Assembly: GCA_017429325.1 (NCBI GenBank)
Contig: JAFRPC010000048.1
Location: 1-45,464, forward strand
Source of the DNA: Oscillospiraceae bacterium
Lineage (GTDB): Bacteria > Bacillota > Clostridia > Oscillospirales > Oscillospiraceae
Direction of reading: 5' to 3'
Length of the DNA stretch: 45,464 nucleotides
Part shown: in pieces, positions 8,601 to 15,094 of the stretch
How the letters are laid out: each line of letters begins with the position of its first letter
Position numbering within the stretch: the first letter of the stretch is position 1
The notes under the pieces: generated by a model
The model's input: only the letters and a program-made list of their open reading frames with translations
Databases searched by the model: none
What the model was told of the DNA's origin: nothing
Made by a program: the position numbers and the translations under genes

Positions 8601-10589
8601 TATCAGGACTGTGAGGCCGTGAGCATCACCGACTGGGACGGCGCCATCTGCGAACTCTACGCCCAGTGGAAGGGCTATGACTACACCGTGGTCTTCCACC
8701 CCAACAATGCAAACGCGACGGGCGCCATGCTGAACGAGAATTTCGTCTACGGTCAGCCCAGGGCCCTCTTCGCCAACGCCTATGAAGTGACGGGCTATCA
8801 CTTCCAGTGCTGGACCACCCAGCCCAACGGCAGCGGCGACACCTATTACAACCAGCAGCTCGTGGACATCTGTCCCGCCTCGAACAACGCCACCGTGCAC
8901 CTCTACGCCCAGTGGAAGAACAACACCTACTACGTGGACTTCGACGCCAACGGCGGCACGGGCAGCATGGGGAGCCAGATGTTCACCTACGGTGTGGCCG
9001 GGACCCTGAACCCCAACGTCTTCACCCGCGTCGGCTATACCTTCATCGGCTGGAACACCAGGGCCGACGGCAGCGGTACGAGCTACCAGGACCTCAATAC
9101 CGTCCTGAACCTCACCTCCGTCCAAAACGGCTCTGTTACCCTCTACGCCCAGTGGCGGCCCCACACCTACACCGTCAGCTTTGAGCGCAACGGCGCCATC
9201 CTGGGCCGGATGCAGCCCCAGAGCTTCACCTACGACGTGCCCCAGGCCCTGTCCGCTAACGTCTTCCTCCACCGGGAGAAGGTGTTCGACCACTGGAACA
9301 CCGCGCCGGACGACTCCGGCACCTCCTACACGGACCAGGAGGTGGTCTCGAATCTATCCGCCGTGGACGGCGACACCATCACCCTCTACGCCCAGTGGCG
9401 GGAGAAGTACTTCGCCATCTGGATCGACGACTCCTACGGAGGCGCCCTCTATGTCGAGCCGACGCAATGCGTCGTTGGCACGCCGGTCCGCCTTGAGGCG
9501 GAGCCGGATCCCGGCATGGTGGTTCGCGAGCTCAGCGCCGTGTACACCGACGTGGAGGGGATCACAGCGGCCCTGGACCTGGTGAAGGCGGAGGACGAGG
9601 AGAACGTCTGGACCTTCGACATGCCCGCCGGCGACGTGGAAGTCTACGCGGTCTTCGGTCCCCCCGCTTATCTGAACGAGGAACTGAGCTTCTACACCTC
9701 CGTCTCCATCGGCGCGGAGGTCAAGGCCACCTTTACCATTCGCCAGAACGTCCTGAACGGCTTCGACTCCTGGTATCTGGAGCTCAACAAGCTGGACAGC
9801 CTCGGCAATGTCCTGGAGACCAAGCGCTTCGGCGAGGGCCAGGAGGGCGCCGTCTCCGCCATCGGCACCGTGGCCTGGCGGGCGGTCTACACCGACATCA
9901 CCGCCAAGGAAATGGGCGTGACCTTCTCCGCCGTGCTCCACGCCTTTGACCCCGACGGAAACGAGTACTACGGCAATGCCGTGGAGAACAGCGTCAAGGC
10001 CTATGTGATAGGGGAGCTGCTGAAGACTGACAACACCGACGCCACCCGCACCCTCTGCGCCGACCTGCTGAACTACGGCGCGGCGGCCCAGGTCTACTTC
10101 GACTACGACACGGACAATTTGGTGAACCAGGATCTGGGCCAGGCCACCGATGACTGGTACTATTACCAGACCGCCGACGAGGCCCCCGCCACCCAGGTCA
10201 ACGGCGCCAACGGCCCGAACCTCTACGGCTCCGTATCCATCAAGAACCGGGTGGTGCTGAGCATCACGGCCCGGAATGTGGGCACAGGCGGCACTGTGCA
10301 GATCCAGGTCAGGAACCACGAGACCCACGAGGTCAAGGAGGTCCTGGAGACCACCCAGGTGGGCAGCGTCTACACCTCTAAGTTCTCCAATGTGGAGGCC
10401 AATGAGATGCGCACCATGTTCGACTTCGTGGCCCTGGTGGACGGCGTGGAGACCGGCCAGCCCCTGACCTGGTCCGTGGAGGGCTACGTCCGGGCGGCCC
10501 GCCTGAACAGCAGCATCAGCCCCGCCGAGCTGGCCCTGCTCAACGCCCTGCTCATCTACACCGACTCCGCCGCGGCAGCGCTGCCGTGA
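2613..10589 (+). CDS. Giant secreted protein: two GLUG-like regions, LRR, 14 InlB-type repeats, duplicated C-terminal module
   Basis: 2658 aa. The ATG at 2613 follows AAGGAGG and opens a signal peptide (MKLKRLLSWLTALVMLVSLL). Two similar beta-rich regions start near residues 150 and 476 (FRGSFDGG and FSGDFDGG, then LVGF and GGIVGHG), resembling GLUG-type repeats. A short BspA-type leucine-rich segment (YAFDGLSSLEKAIIP) lies near 855-930. Then come 14 InlB B / Listeria-Bacteroides repeats of about 80 aa, residues about 1124-2266, each with FDxNGG, GYxFxGW and LYAQW motifs. The shared duplicated module starts near residue 2357. Such proteins are usually adhesins or surface scaffolds. I see no LPXTG, SLH or transmembrane anchor, so retention may rest on the C-terminal module. 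No peptide gene follows this one. Confidence 0.9.
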   Translation: MKLKRLLSWLTALVMLVSLLPAGALPASANGAGTRTILVGVINYIDQQGDSYLLRYWGGADGAQDAQLNDVGREQSKTLGSDFWNDDPQTFRLYTAEIPADATGFKLHYEYRSEWFGASDGDTALHDRLFAFEYGGEYRALYDEPISNVGTAEDWAALAADLDAGLDYAGRFLTMTGDFSTNVPLGDENHPFRGSFDGGDHYLDIHLEDPWMWGAAPFRAIADGAAIVNLNVTGSVLGSYHSAGLVAIVSGGTEQAPNLVDNCTVYTDVGGDAYNGGVVGHGTSSHLTIRNTVYLGAISDGWNNSGGLQGWGDSNTLTVENCLFAGSYTGTGSFDPIAVGCGDHSFTNAYYVAPPEGWTSEGTPATMDTPTDSLATEAIVRDWSVWVCHETRVEDVDEWYLYTGSPIPLAPTVWFNNNQLTEGTDYTWTIDGQNVTTITAKGFHELTVTGIGDYNGSVTVPIAVINATLPGSGTQGDPWRIEDGADWVRFCLDIENGSDFDNEYVQLTADIPIRRMAGVVQGNFQDKAFSGDFDGGGNTLTVELNNTWDQGTAPFCCIDGAVIHDLNTVGEVHGGYHAAGLVGFVKGTGNLVERCFVSVNVYADDYLGGIVGHGLDSELTLRDCVYSGTLVGGGNAKGALLGWDDSGDKYVDGCFYIASDDQSPMNLSLTSGLGGSVHVTDCYTTSDVCQEGTLIYKFPLPDVLFGNITAPDGAAYVLPCEIRGVAAVYNCADGPVAPAPTVEFAGTVLIEGTDYTLRVTDLDGEELPGPLTELGSYRLVVEGCGSYTGQELFPFEVGQITWALEADGSGQYTILHFSGLGPMEDLEAYPYDGQTARWGIPAADLTDVLLVVIDVGITSIGAYAFDGLSSLEKAIIPAGLTRIGKYAFPTSGSAFTELRLPASLEKVEEYAFCGLDNVTELYCGREQNEWWDFVWSDRVNTDGNSVLTGYNNNWQPVDSYYEVLSDILTGPVAHGSVHFMVDGQDASQASDGQLVYVIPEADDGYELDEVHISFQDHGAPVDLSIQPLWGFTMPCGADVTVTPSFRAIQYHISYQGLQGVQNPPANPTGYTVETPSFTLTNPAKTGYSFLGWRLNGGATLALNATVYQGTIGDLDFAAEWSANPYTIHFDANGGTGTMTDQSFTYDTAQPLSRNAFTRLGYNFLGWNTRADGQGTAYSDEETVQNLTATANDTVTLYAQWAANSYTVVFDPNGGTGTMQNQRFTYDLPQALNANAYTRSCYHFVEWNLAPDGSGAGFQDGDTVSNLTPVNGGTVTLYAVWAPYSYTVQFDANGGSGNMPDQPFTYDAPQPLTPNAFTRPGYTFTGWNTRADGLGAAYADGDTVLNLTTVDNDVVVLYAQWSAHSYTVQFDPNGGVGSMPDQPMTFGTAANLDPNAFTLAGYDFTGWNTQPDGNGTFYADGDSVQDLTTVDNGVVVLYAQWDPWMYTILFLPNNSAATGNMPNQCLVYDAPQPLDPIAYDVTGYHFTHWCTTASGSGGTDYQDGETVNFLLSHNGAVKRLFAQWAPNTYTVHFDPNGGTGGPMPDHGLTYDMADTLTPNVFTRQNYSFNGWNTQPDGLGTPYADGASVMNLTTGQGDVVVLYAQWTAATYTVVFDPNGAPNGTMADQAIPYDTAMTLTPNAYSWPGYHFDAWCDVPGGVGGIFLQDQEPVLNLATGPSITLYAQWKPNDYVVIFDPNAPVNTWYGSMQNQSFTYGVTQNLYPISFVRPGYTFLGWDTLPGGGGLFFNDMDPGSNIPVANDAAAVTLYAQWQVNSYNVHFDANLGTGAQMPDQSFVYDQWQNLDANTYTRTGYTFVGWCEDIEGYIGPIYTDRESVCNLTDQNNATVTLYAIWEPVSWTVIYHPNGPNAPDQYQVFYYDQPQAIQPNPYFYPNMHFVEWRDDPNGGGTIYNPGQILLNTFAVNGMQIDLYARWVPGSYTVVFNPNAPAGGYSGAMANQTLPCGVNTALTPNAYTRPGFNFDHWEYTDYSTSSSGTVHSYQDCEAVSITDWDGAICELYAQWKGYDYTVVFHPNNANATGAMLNENFVYGQPRALFANAYEVTGYHFQCWTTQPNGSGDTYYNQQLVDICPASNNATVHLYAQWKNNTYYVDFDANGGTGSMGSQMFTYGVAGTLNPNVFTRVGYTFIGWNTRADGSGTSYQDLNTVLNLTSVQNGSVTLYAQWRPHTYTVSFERNGAILGRMQPQSFTYDVPQALSANVFLHREKVFDHWNTAPDDSGTSYTDQEVVSNLSAVDGDTITLYAQWREKYFAIWIDDSYGGALYVEPTQCVVGTPVRLEAEPDPGMVVRELSAVYTDVEGITAALDLVKAEDEENVWTFDMPAGDVEVYAVFGPPAYLNEELSFYTSVSIGAEVKATFTIRQNVLNGFDSWYLELNKLDSLGNVLETKRFGEGQEGAVSAIGTVAWRAVYTDITAKEMGVTFSAVLHAFDPDGNEYYGNAVENSVKAYVIGELLKTDNTDATRTLCADLLNYGAAAQVYFDYDTDNLVNQDLGQATDDWYYYQTADEAPATQVNGANGPNLYGSVSIKNRVVLSITARNVGTGGTVQIQVRNHETHEVKEVLETTQVGSVYTSKFSNVEANEMRTMFDFVALVDGVETGQPLTWSVEGYVRAARLNSSISPAELALLNALLIYTDSAAAALP
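5985..9410 (+). repeat. Tandem InlB B-type coding repeats (14 copies)
   Basis: Fourteen tandem units of about 240 bp within the giant gene encode YTVxFDxNGG, GYxFxGWNT and VTLYAQW blocks. One degenerate unit precedes them (about 5755-5984). Units 1-4 and 13 are closest to consensus; units 8-12 carry insertions and lost glycines. Recombination between units could change protein length. Confidence 0.9.
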
Positions 10590-10599
10590 CCTCCGTCCC

Positions 10600-10687
10600 C
10601 GCAGGGGACGGGTCCCCCGTCCCGCGAAAACCTCCCCTGCCTGCAGGGGAGGGGGACCGGCCTCAAGGCCGGTGGAGGGGTCCTTCC
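10600..10687. repeat. Composite palindromic repeat, second copy
   Basis: Same layout as 1824-1913: arms GGGACGGG and CCCGTCCC, then CTCCCCTGC and GCAGGGGAG, then ACCGGCC and GGCCGGT, ending TGGAGGGGTCC. The last hairpin has different arms from the first copy but pairs perfectly. Confidence 0.8.
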
Positions 10688-10708
10688 CCCCATAGAGCCG
10701 GTCCCGAA

Positions 10709-10754
10709 AACCCAGACAGCCCGTGGAGCCTCGGCTCCACGGGCTGTCTGGGTT
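10709..10754. terminator. Bidirectional terminator between convergent genes
   Basis: A 22-bp perfect inverted repeat (left arm begins AACCCAGACAGCCCG, right arm ends CTGTCTGGGTT) lies between the giant plus-strand gene and the minus-strand gene at 10779-11000. It probably serves both. Confidence 0.75.
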
Positions 10755-10778
10755 AGGACAACGCTGTATGACGAAACT

Positions 10779-11000
10779 TTACCTTCCGAACAGGCCGCCC
10801 AGCTTGTCGGCGATGCCGTCCAGGTTGACCTTTGCCTTGACGCCCTCCACGACGGCGTTGAGCTGGTCGTCGGGCAGGTCCACGCCAATCAGACCCTCCA
10901 CGGTCTTGACGGGGTTCTTCTGGAACTTCTCGCCGACGTCCTTGTCGCCCTTGATCTTCTTGACAAGCTCCTCAATGATCTTCTTGATGTCGATTGCCAT
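10779..11000 (-). CDS. Small helical protein of unknown function
   Basis: 73 aa, starting MAIDIKKIIEELVKK, with TAAGGAGGA seven bases before the ATG. It is predicted to be mostly helical and acidic/basic, with no cysteine, signal peptide or membrane segment. The motif FQKNPVKTVEGLIGVDLPDD followed by VVEGVKAKVN recalls small Clostridia proteins of unknown role. It has a loose likeness to Nif11-type leader helices, but it lacks the GG end and variable core of such leaders. It probably has its own transcript, because a GTAGGG palindrome separates it from the cyclophilin gene upstream. Confidence 0.7.
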   Translation of the reverse strand: MAIDIKKIIEELVKKIKGDKDVGEKFQKNPVKTVEGLIGVDLPDDQLNAVVEGVKAKVNLDGIADKLGGLFGR

Positions 11001-11026
11001 AGATATTTCCTCCTTAGAAAATATAT

Positions 11027-11053
11027 TGTAGGGACAAGCATTGCTTGTCCGCC
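11027..11053. repeat. GTAGGG palindrome
   Basis: Head TGTAGGG, arms GGACAAGC and GCTTGTCC around ATT, tail GCC. It lies between the 73 aa gene and the cyclophilin gene. Confidence 0.75.
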
Positions 11054-11062
11054 GGTGGACCC

Positions 11063-11884
11063 TTAATTCGGCTTCACGAACACCGCCGATTCGATGATCA
11101 CGTCCACCTGGGGGACGGAATGCTCCCCTCTGGCGTCGTCGCCCAGGGGGATCTCACAGATCTTGTCCACGGTCTCCAGCCCTGCCACGATGTAGCCGAA
11201 GGCGGCGTAATTGCCGTTCAGGGACGGATAATCCGCGTGCATCAGGAAGAACTGGCTGGTGGCGGAGTTCATGTCGTTGGTCCGGGCCATGGACAGTACG
11301 CCCCGGACGTGGAGCAGGGGATTGTCCCAGCCGTTGGCGGAGAACTCGCCCTTGATGGGGACGAGGGTCTCGCTGCCCGCGCCTCCCTGGATCATGAAGC
11401 CGGGGTAGACCCGGTGGAAGCTCAGCCCGTCGTAGTAGTGCCGGGCCACCAATTCCTTGAAATTCTGGGCCGAGAGGGGCGCGACGTCGGGCCGCAGCCG
11501 GACCACGATCTCGCCGAAGTCCGCCACCGTCAGCTTCACGTAATCCGCAGCCTCAGCGCTCTCCGCAAAATCCGAGACCTGTTTGCTGTTGATCTCGGCC
11601 TGGACGGCCTCCATATCCAGGGATGCGGGGACCGCCTCGGTGGGCTCTGTGGTCTCGGCGGTGTTTCCGCCGAAGTGAAGGATCAGGAACAAGAGGGCGG
11701 CCACCAGAACGCAGGCCAGCCCTGCAATCAGCAGGATGCGGCCCAGGGGCTTCTTTTGGTCGATTTGGATCTCCTCGCCCTGCTTCGATTTCAGCTTGTA
11801 GAAATTGGTGAGGTCCATTTTGCAGTTGGGACAGACCCGGGGATTGCTCTTCGGCAGGGGCTTTTGACATTTCGGACAGTTCAT
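11063..11884 (-). CDS. Membrane-tethered cyclophilin-type peptidyl-prolyl isomerase
   Basis: 273 aa from the ATG at 11884, preceded by AGGAGGA. An upstream in-frame TTG at 11908 would run through that ribosome site, so it was rejected. The N-terminus is a small zinc ribbon (CPKC then CPNC, residues 3-22), followed by a basic linker and one membrane segment (ILLIAGLACVLVAALLFLIL). The outer part from about residue 110 is a cyclophilin domain with FHRVYPGFMIQGG and SQFFLMH, the usual active-site blocks. It should catalyse proline isomerisation outside the membrane, perhaps aiding folding of exported proteins. It lies 47 bp after mtaB on the same strand and may be co-transcribed. The cytoplasmic zinc ribbon may bind a partner; that is inference. 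Confidence 0.9.
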   Translation of the reverse strand: MNCPKCQKPLPKSNPRVCPNCKMDLTNFYKLKSKQGEEIQIDQKKPLGRILLIAGLACVLVAALLFLILHFGGNTAETTEPTEAVPASLDMEAVQAEINSKQVSDFAESAEAADYVKLTVADFGEIVVRLRPDVAPLSAQNFKELVARHYYDGLSFHRVYPGFMIQGGAGSETLVPIKGEFSANGWDNPLLHVRGVLSMARTNDMNSATSQFFLMHADYPSLNGNYAAFGYIVAGLETVDKICEIPLGDDARGEHSVPQVDVIIESAVFVKPN

Positions 11885-11931
11885 TGCGATTCCTCCTATG
11901 TAATTCAATGTTCATGTGATGGAACAGATCG

Positions 11932-13383
11932 TTATGGAATAATCTCCCCGAGGACGCCGTCTTCATACAGACCCGTGATCCGCACGTTCCGCACCTGATT
12001 GTGCAGAGCTTCCCCCGGCGCGTAGACCCGAATAGAATTCGGCGCGTGGCCGGTCCAGAGCGGGGCGTCGAGGGCGCCGCCCCCTACAGGGTCGTCATTC
12101 TGAGCGAAGGGAAGAATCCGCGTCCCCCCGTCCCCTGTTGCCTGTTGCCCGTTGCCTGTTGCCTCGTCGGGGACCACCTCATCCGCCCCAGTGTGCGCAC
12201 TGGGGCACCTTCCCCTCAAGGGGAAGGCTTGGGCGGTCTCCTCAAATAAAACCGCCTGCATCGTGCCGACCATTCCCTCCCGGTACGCCCGGTTCATCTC
12301 CGCCGCCGCGGCGATGGCCGCCGCGGAGCGGGCCTCCTTGACGGCGTTGCCCAGCTGGCCCGGCATTTTGTCCGCCGGGGTCCCGGGCCGCCGGGAGTAG
12401 GGGAAGATGTGCATCGCCGCAAAGCCGCAGCGCCGGATGAAGGCCAGACTCTCGGCAAATTCCGCCTCGGTCTCCCCGGGGAAGCCCACGATCATGTCGG
12501 TGGTGACGGCGCAGCCGGGGAAGGCGGAGCGCAGCAGCTCCACGCTTTGCAGATAGCGGGCCGTGTCGTAGCCCCGCCGCATCCGGGCCAGCACCGCGTC
12601 GCAGCCCGACTGCATGGACAGGTGGAAGTGGGGGCAGAGATTCTTGTGCCGCTTCAGTCGGCAGAATTCCTCGTCAATGATCCGGGGCTCCAGGGAGCCC
12701 AGCCGCACCCGGAGCTCCGGCACGGCTTCGCAGAGGGCGTCCAAAAGCTGCGGCAGACGGCTCCCGTCCCGGAGGTCCCGGCCCCAGGAGGCGATCTCAA
12801 TGCCGGTGACGACGATCTCCCGGTAGCCCTTCGCGGCCAGCTCCTTCGCCTGGGAGACGGCCTGCTCCAAGGGCAGGCTCCGCACCGGCCCCCGGGCGTA
12901 GGGGATGATGCAGTAGGAGCAGAAGTTGGAGCAGCCGTCCTGGACCTTCAGCATCGCCCGGGTCCGGACCGCCAGCCCGCCCGCGGGCAGGAGCTCAAAG
13001 CTCCGGCGCTTCAGGGCCGCGTCCAGAGCCTCCCGCCGCCGCCGGTCCTCCAGGGTCTTCAGGGCCAGCTCCAAAAAGGCCTCCCGCCCGGCGGAGCCGG
13101 AGATCACGTCGGCCCCTAAGGCCCGCACGTCGTCTGGTTTCACCTGGCTGTAGCAGCCACCCACCGCCAGCACGGCCTCCGGGCACTGCTTCCGCAGCCG
13201 CCGGATGACGTTCCGGTTTTTCTTGTCGGCCACGGCAGTGACGGAGCAGGTGTTGACGATGGCCAGGTCGAAGTCCTCGCCGGGCCCCACTTCCACGTGC
13301 CCCCGCTCCCGGAGCCACTGCTCCATAGCCTGGGATTCATATTGATTGACCTTGCAGCCCAAGGTCACGATTGTAAAGTTCAT
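11932..13383 (-). CDS. mtaB: tRNA N6-threonylcarbamoyladenosine methylthiotransferase MtaB, with repeat-derived insertion
   Basis: 483 aa from the ATG at 13383, which follows GAGGAGAATGC. It has the MiaB/MtaB layout: an N-terminal domain with cysteines in TLGCKVNQYE, VNTCSVT and VGGCYSQ, the radical SAM motif CSNFCSYC with IIPYARGP, then a C-terminal TRAM region. It should add the methylthio group to t6A37 of ANN-decoding tRNAs. The protein is about 50 aa longer than the usual 430-440. The extra part, residues about 387-441, lies inside the TRAM region and is encoded by stacked repeats (12060-12227): a GTAGGG palindrome, CTGTTGC heptads and two other palindromes. The reading frame stays open through it, and the rest of TRAM resumes (NQVRNVRITG), so the enzyme is probably functional. 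Confidence 0.92.
   Translation of the reverse strand: MNFTIVTLGCKVNQYESQAMEQWLRERGHVEVGPGEDFDLAIVNTCSVTAVADKKNRNVIRRLRKQCPEAVLAVGGCYSQVKPDDVRALGADVISGSAGREAFLELALKTLEDRRRREALDAALKRRSFELLPAGGLAVRTRAMLKVQDGCSNFCSYCIIPYARGPVRSLPLEQAVSQAKELAAKGYREIVVTGIEIASWGRDLRDGSRLPQLLDALCEAVPELRVRLGSLEPRIIDEEFCRLKRHKNLCPHFHLSMQSGCDAVLARMRRGYDTARYLQSVELLRSAFPGCAVTTDMIVGFPGETEAEFAESLAFIRRCGFAAMHIFPYSRRPGTPADKMPGQLGNAVKEARSAAAIAAAAEMNRAYREGMVGTMQAVLFEETAQAFPLRGRCPSAHTGADEVVPDEATGNGQQATGDGGTRILPFAQNDDPVGGGALDAPLWTGHAPNSIRVYAPGEALHNQVRNVRITGLYEDGVLGEIIP
12060..12227. repeat. Repeat cluster inserted in frame in mtaB
   Basis: In plus-strand order: an inverted GTAGGG palindrome (about 12060-12090), a GTCATTCTGAGCGAAGG element (about 12093-12120), four CTGTTGC-type heptads (12135-12162), a 20-bp near-perfect palindrome with CCCCAGTG and CACTGGGG ends (12186-12205), and a palindrome with arms CCTTCCCCT and AGGGGAAGG (12208-12227). 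Together they encode the extra residues of MtaB. Confidence 0.85.
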
Positions 13384-13404
13384 GCATTCTCCTCGAATAT
13401 CGTA

Positions 13405-13454
13405 TGTAGGGACAGGCATTGCCTGTCCGCGGACAAGCGATGCTTGTCCCTACA
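13405..13454. repeat. Head-to-head pair of GTAGGG palindromes
   Basis: Two copies in opposite orientation. One has arms GGACAGGC and GCCTGTCC. The other, read from the minus strand, has GGACAAGC and GCTTGTCC. The stem base that differs is compensated on the opposite arm in each copy. Confidence 0.8.
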
Positions 13455-13458
13455 GACC

Positions 13459-13635
13459 TTACTGATGCCGCGGCAGATAATACTCGTCGCCCTTTTGATA
13501 AAACGGGCACCTGCCGCCCGCCCGGGCGAAGATGCGGGCGTACTCGTCCTCGTCCAGCGCCATCCGGCAGTAAGCCTCGTCGGTCTCTTCGTCGTAATCA
13601 TAATGCCAGCAGGTTTCGCAAATCGACGGGTCCAT
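13459..13635 (-). CDS. DUF6472-like small cysteine protein
   Basis: 58 aa from the ATG at 13635, with GGGAGG upstream. It opens MDPSICETCWHYDYDEE and has four cysteines (CETC near residues 6-9, then YCRM and RCPFY), a spacing that suggests a metal site. It is rich in Asp, Glu and Tyr. It resembles the DUF6472 family of short Clostridia proteins; the family name is from memory. No function is known. It is divergent from the PfkB kinase, with an inverted repeat covering both ribosome sites. Confidence 0.7.
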   Translation of the reverse strand: MDPSICETCWHYDYDEETDEAYCRMALDEDEYARIFARAGGRCPFYQKGDEYYLPRHQ

Positions 13636-13636
13636 A

Positions 13637-13754
13637 ACAGTCCTCCCGGAGTTTTTTTCTATCATACCACAGCTTTCAAAAAAAAGAAACACTCACAGTT
13701 GAAATTTTGCTGAAAAAATGATAGAATAAGAAAAAACTCCGGGAGGACTGTGTT
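13637..13754. promoter_or_regulatory. Divergent promoter region with long inverted repeat
   Basis: Plus strand: TTGAAA (13699-13704), a 17-bp spacer and TAGAAT (13722-13727) drive the kinase. Minus strand: an extended -10 (TGGTATGAT, about 13660-13668) drives the small cysteine protein. Both 5' ends carry the same word, ATGATAGAA then GAAAAAACTCCGGGAGGACTG, facing outward, so the arms (13637-13665 and 13719-13751) include both ribosome sites. Confidence 0.7.
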
Positions 13755-14693
13755 ATGGGTATCGTAGTCATCGGCGCCGTGTTTGTGGACATCAAGGGCT
13801 TTCCCTCCGGGCAGTACATCCCCCAGGGGCGCAACGTGGGCTGGATCGAGCAGGTCCACGGCGGCGTCAGCCGCAACGTGGCGGAGGACATCGCCAACGT
13901 GGAGCTCCGCCCCACCTACGTCAGCCTGGTGGACGACAACGGCGCGGGCGAGGAGGTCGTGCGCAAGCTCCGCAGCCACAAGGTCAACACCGACTACATC
14001 CGCCCCGTCCGCAACGGCATGGGCACCTGGCTGGCTGTCTTCGACCACAGCGGCGACGTGGTGGGCTCCATCTCCCAGCGGCCCGACATGACGCCTCTGC
14101 TGGAGCTGCTGGAGGAGAGGGGCGACGAGATCATCTCCGCCGCCGACTCCGTGGTGGTGGAGATCTGCCTGGACAAGGACATCGTGAAGCGGGTCTTCAA
14201 GCTGGCGAAGAAGTACAACAAGCCCGTCTATGCCGTGGTGGCGAATATGTCCATCGCGGTCCAGCGCCGGGACTTCCTCCAGGACTGCGCCTGCTTTATC
14301 TGCAACCGCCAGGAGGCCGGCATCCTCTTCTCCGACGACTACTCCCAGGCCACCATCCCCGAGATGGAGGCCCTCCTGGCCGAGAAGGTCCGCCGGGCCC
14401 GCATCCCCAGCATGATCATCACCCTGGGGGACAAGGGCGCGGTCTACGCGGATATGTTCGGCTACCGGGGTTGGTGCCCCGCCCGGAACGTCATCGTCAA
14501 GGACACCACCGGCGCGGGGGACGCCTTCTGCGCGGGCGTGGCCGTGGGCCTGACCTACGGCAAGACCCTGGCGGAGGCCTGTGAGATCGGCTCCTTCCTG
14601 GCCGCCTCGGTCATCATGACCTCCGAGAACGTCTGCCCCCGCTTCCTCCCCAGCGAGATCGGCCTGGACGTGGAGATCGACTCAGAAGATTAA
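13755..14693 (+). CDS. PfkB-family carbohydrate (ribokinase-like) kinase
   Basis: 312 aa. The ATG at 13755 follows GGGAGGACTGTGTT. The N-terminal blocks GAVFVDIKG and GGVSRNVAED match the PfkB substrate-binding half, and DTTGAGDAFCAG near residues 250-261 is the second PfkB signature with the catalytic Asp and anion hole. It should phosphorylate a sugar or nucleoside hydroxyl using ATP. The substrate cannot be told from sequence; the conserved GGVSRNVAE form is seen in pseudouridine and nucleoside kinases as well as sugar kinases. It is a single gene, and an AT-rich tract follows. Confidence 0.9.
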   Translation: MGIVVIGAVFVDIKGFPSGQYIPQGRNVGWIEQVHGGVSRNVAEDIANVELRPTYVSLVDDNGAGEEVVRKLRSHKVNTDYIRPVRNGMGTWLAVFDHSGDVVGSISQRPDMTPLLELLEERGDEIISAADSVVVEICLDKDIVKRVFKLAKKYNKPVYAVVANMSIAVQRRDFLQDCACFICNRQEAGILFSDDYSQATIPEMEALLAEKVRRARIPSMIITLGDKGAVYADMFGYRGWCPARNVIVKDTTGAGDAFCAGVAVGLTYGKTLAEACEIGSFLAASVIMTSENVCPRFLPSEIGLDVEIDSED

Positions 14694-15094
14694 ATGTGGC
14701 GGATTTGTTGGTTTTAAACAGTGGTACTTCATAAAAAGTGTGCATTTCGTTACAGACCAACAGACCATTAAATGTTGTTTGACTGGTGTAGTGTGCCACA
14801 ATGCAATGTAGAGTTTATATAGTGTATTAGAATGTAGGCATACTACAACCAATGAATACAGTAAAAATTTTACAATAAATCTTTAAAAATCTATTGCTTT
14901 TTCTGCATTATTATGGTAAAATATAATAGCTATTGAGGATGGATAATTATGCGCATTCTGCATTATTATCCAGTTAGGACGGAAAAAGCAATCTGCTTGA
15001 TACCCCCAAAATCGACTGTCTTCGCTCCAAATAAATGATAAGATGGCATGACTGGAGCGAAGGGTGTGATTGTGTTGTGAGGAGGAGACTATAT
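14694..15094 (+). other. AT-rich intergenic tract before the ImmA-like gene
   Basis: About 400 bp, clearly richer in A and T than the flanks. I see no gene in it. It holds a promoter (14894-14922), a near repeat of GCATTATTAT (about 14906 and 14960), and a hairpin with 10-bp perfect arms CTTCGCTCCA (15020-15029) and TGGAGCGAAG (15053-15062) close to the next start. The composition marks the left edge of a probably acquired segment. Confidence 0.6.
14894..14922 (+). promoter_or_regulatory. Promoter of the ImmA-like operon
   Basis: TTGCTT (14894-14899), 17-bp spacer, TAAAAT (14917-14922) with an extended TGG just before it. The hairpin at 15020-15062 lies between this promoter and the gene and could act as an operator or attenuator. 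Confidence 0.6.

Noticed and set aside
1-10589. Sortase (LPXTG) anchoring of the surface proteins
   Set aside because: No LPXTG-like motif, hydrophobic stretch or basic tail at any of the four C-termini.
10779-11000. 73 aa protein as another precursor peptide
   Set aside because: It lacks a leader/core division, cysteines and the MKFEKP leader; resemblance to Nif11-type leaders is weak.
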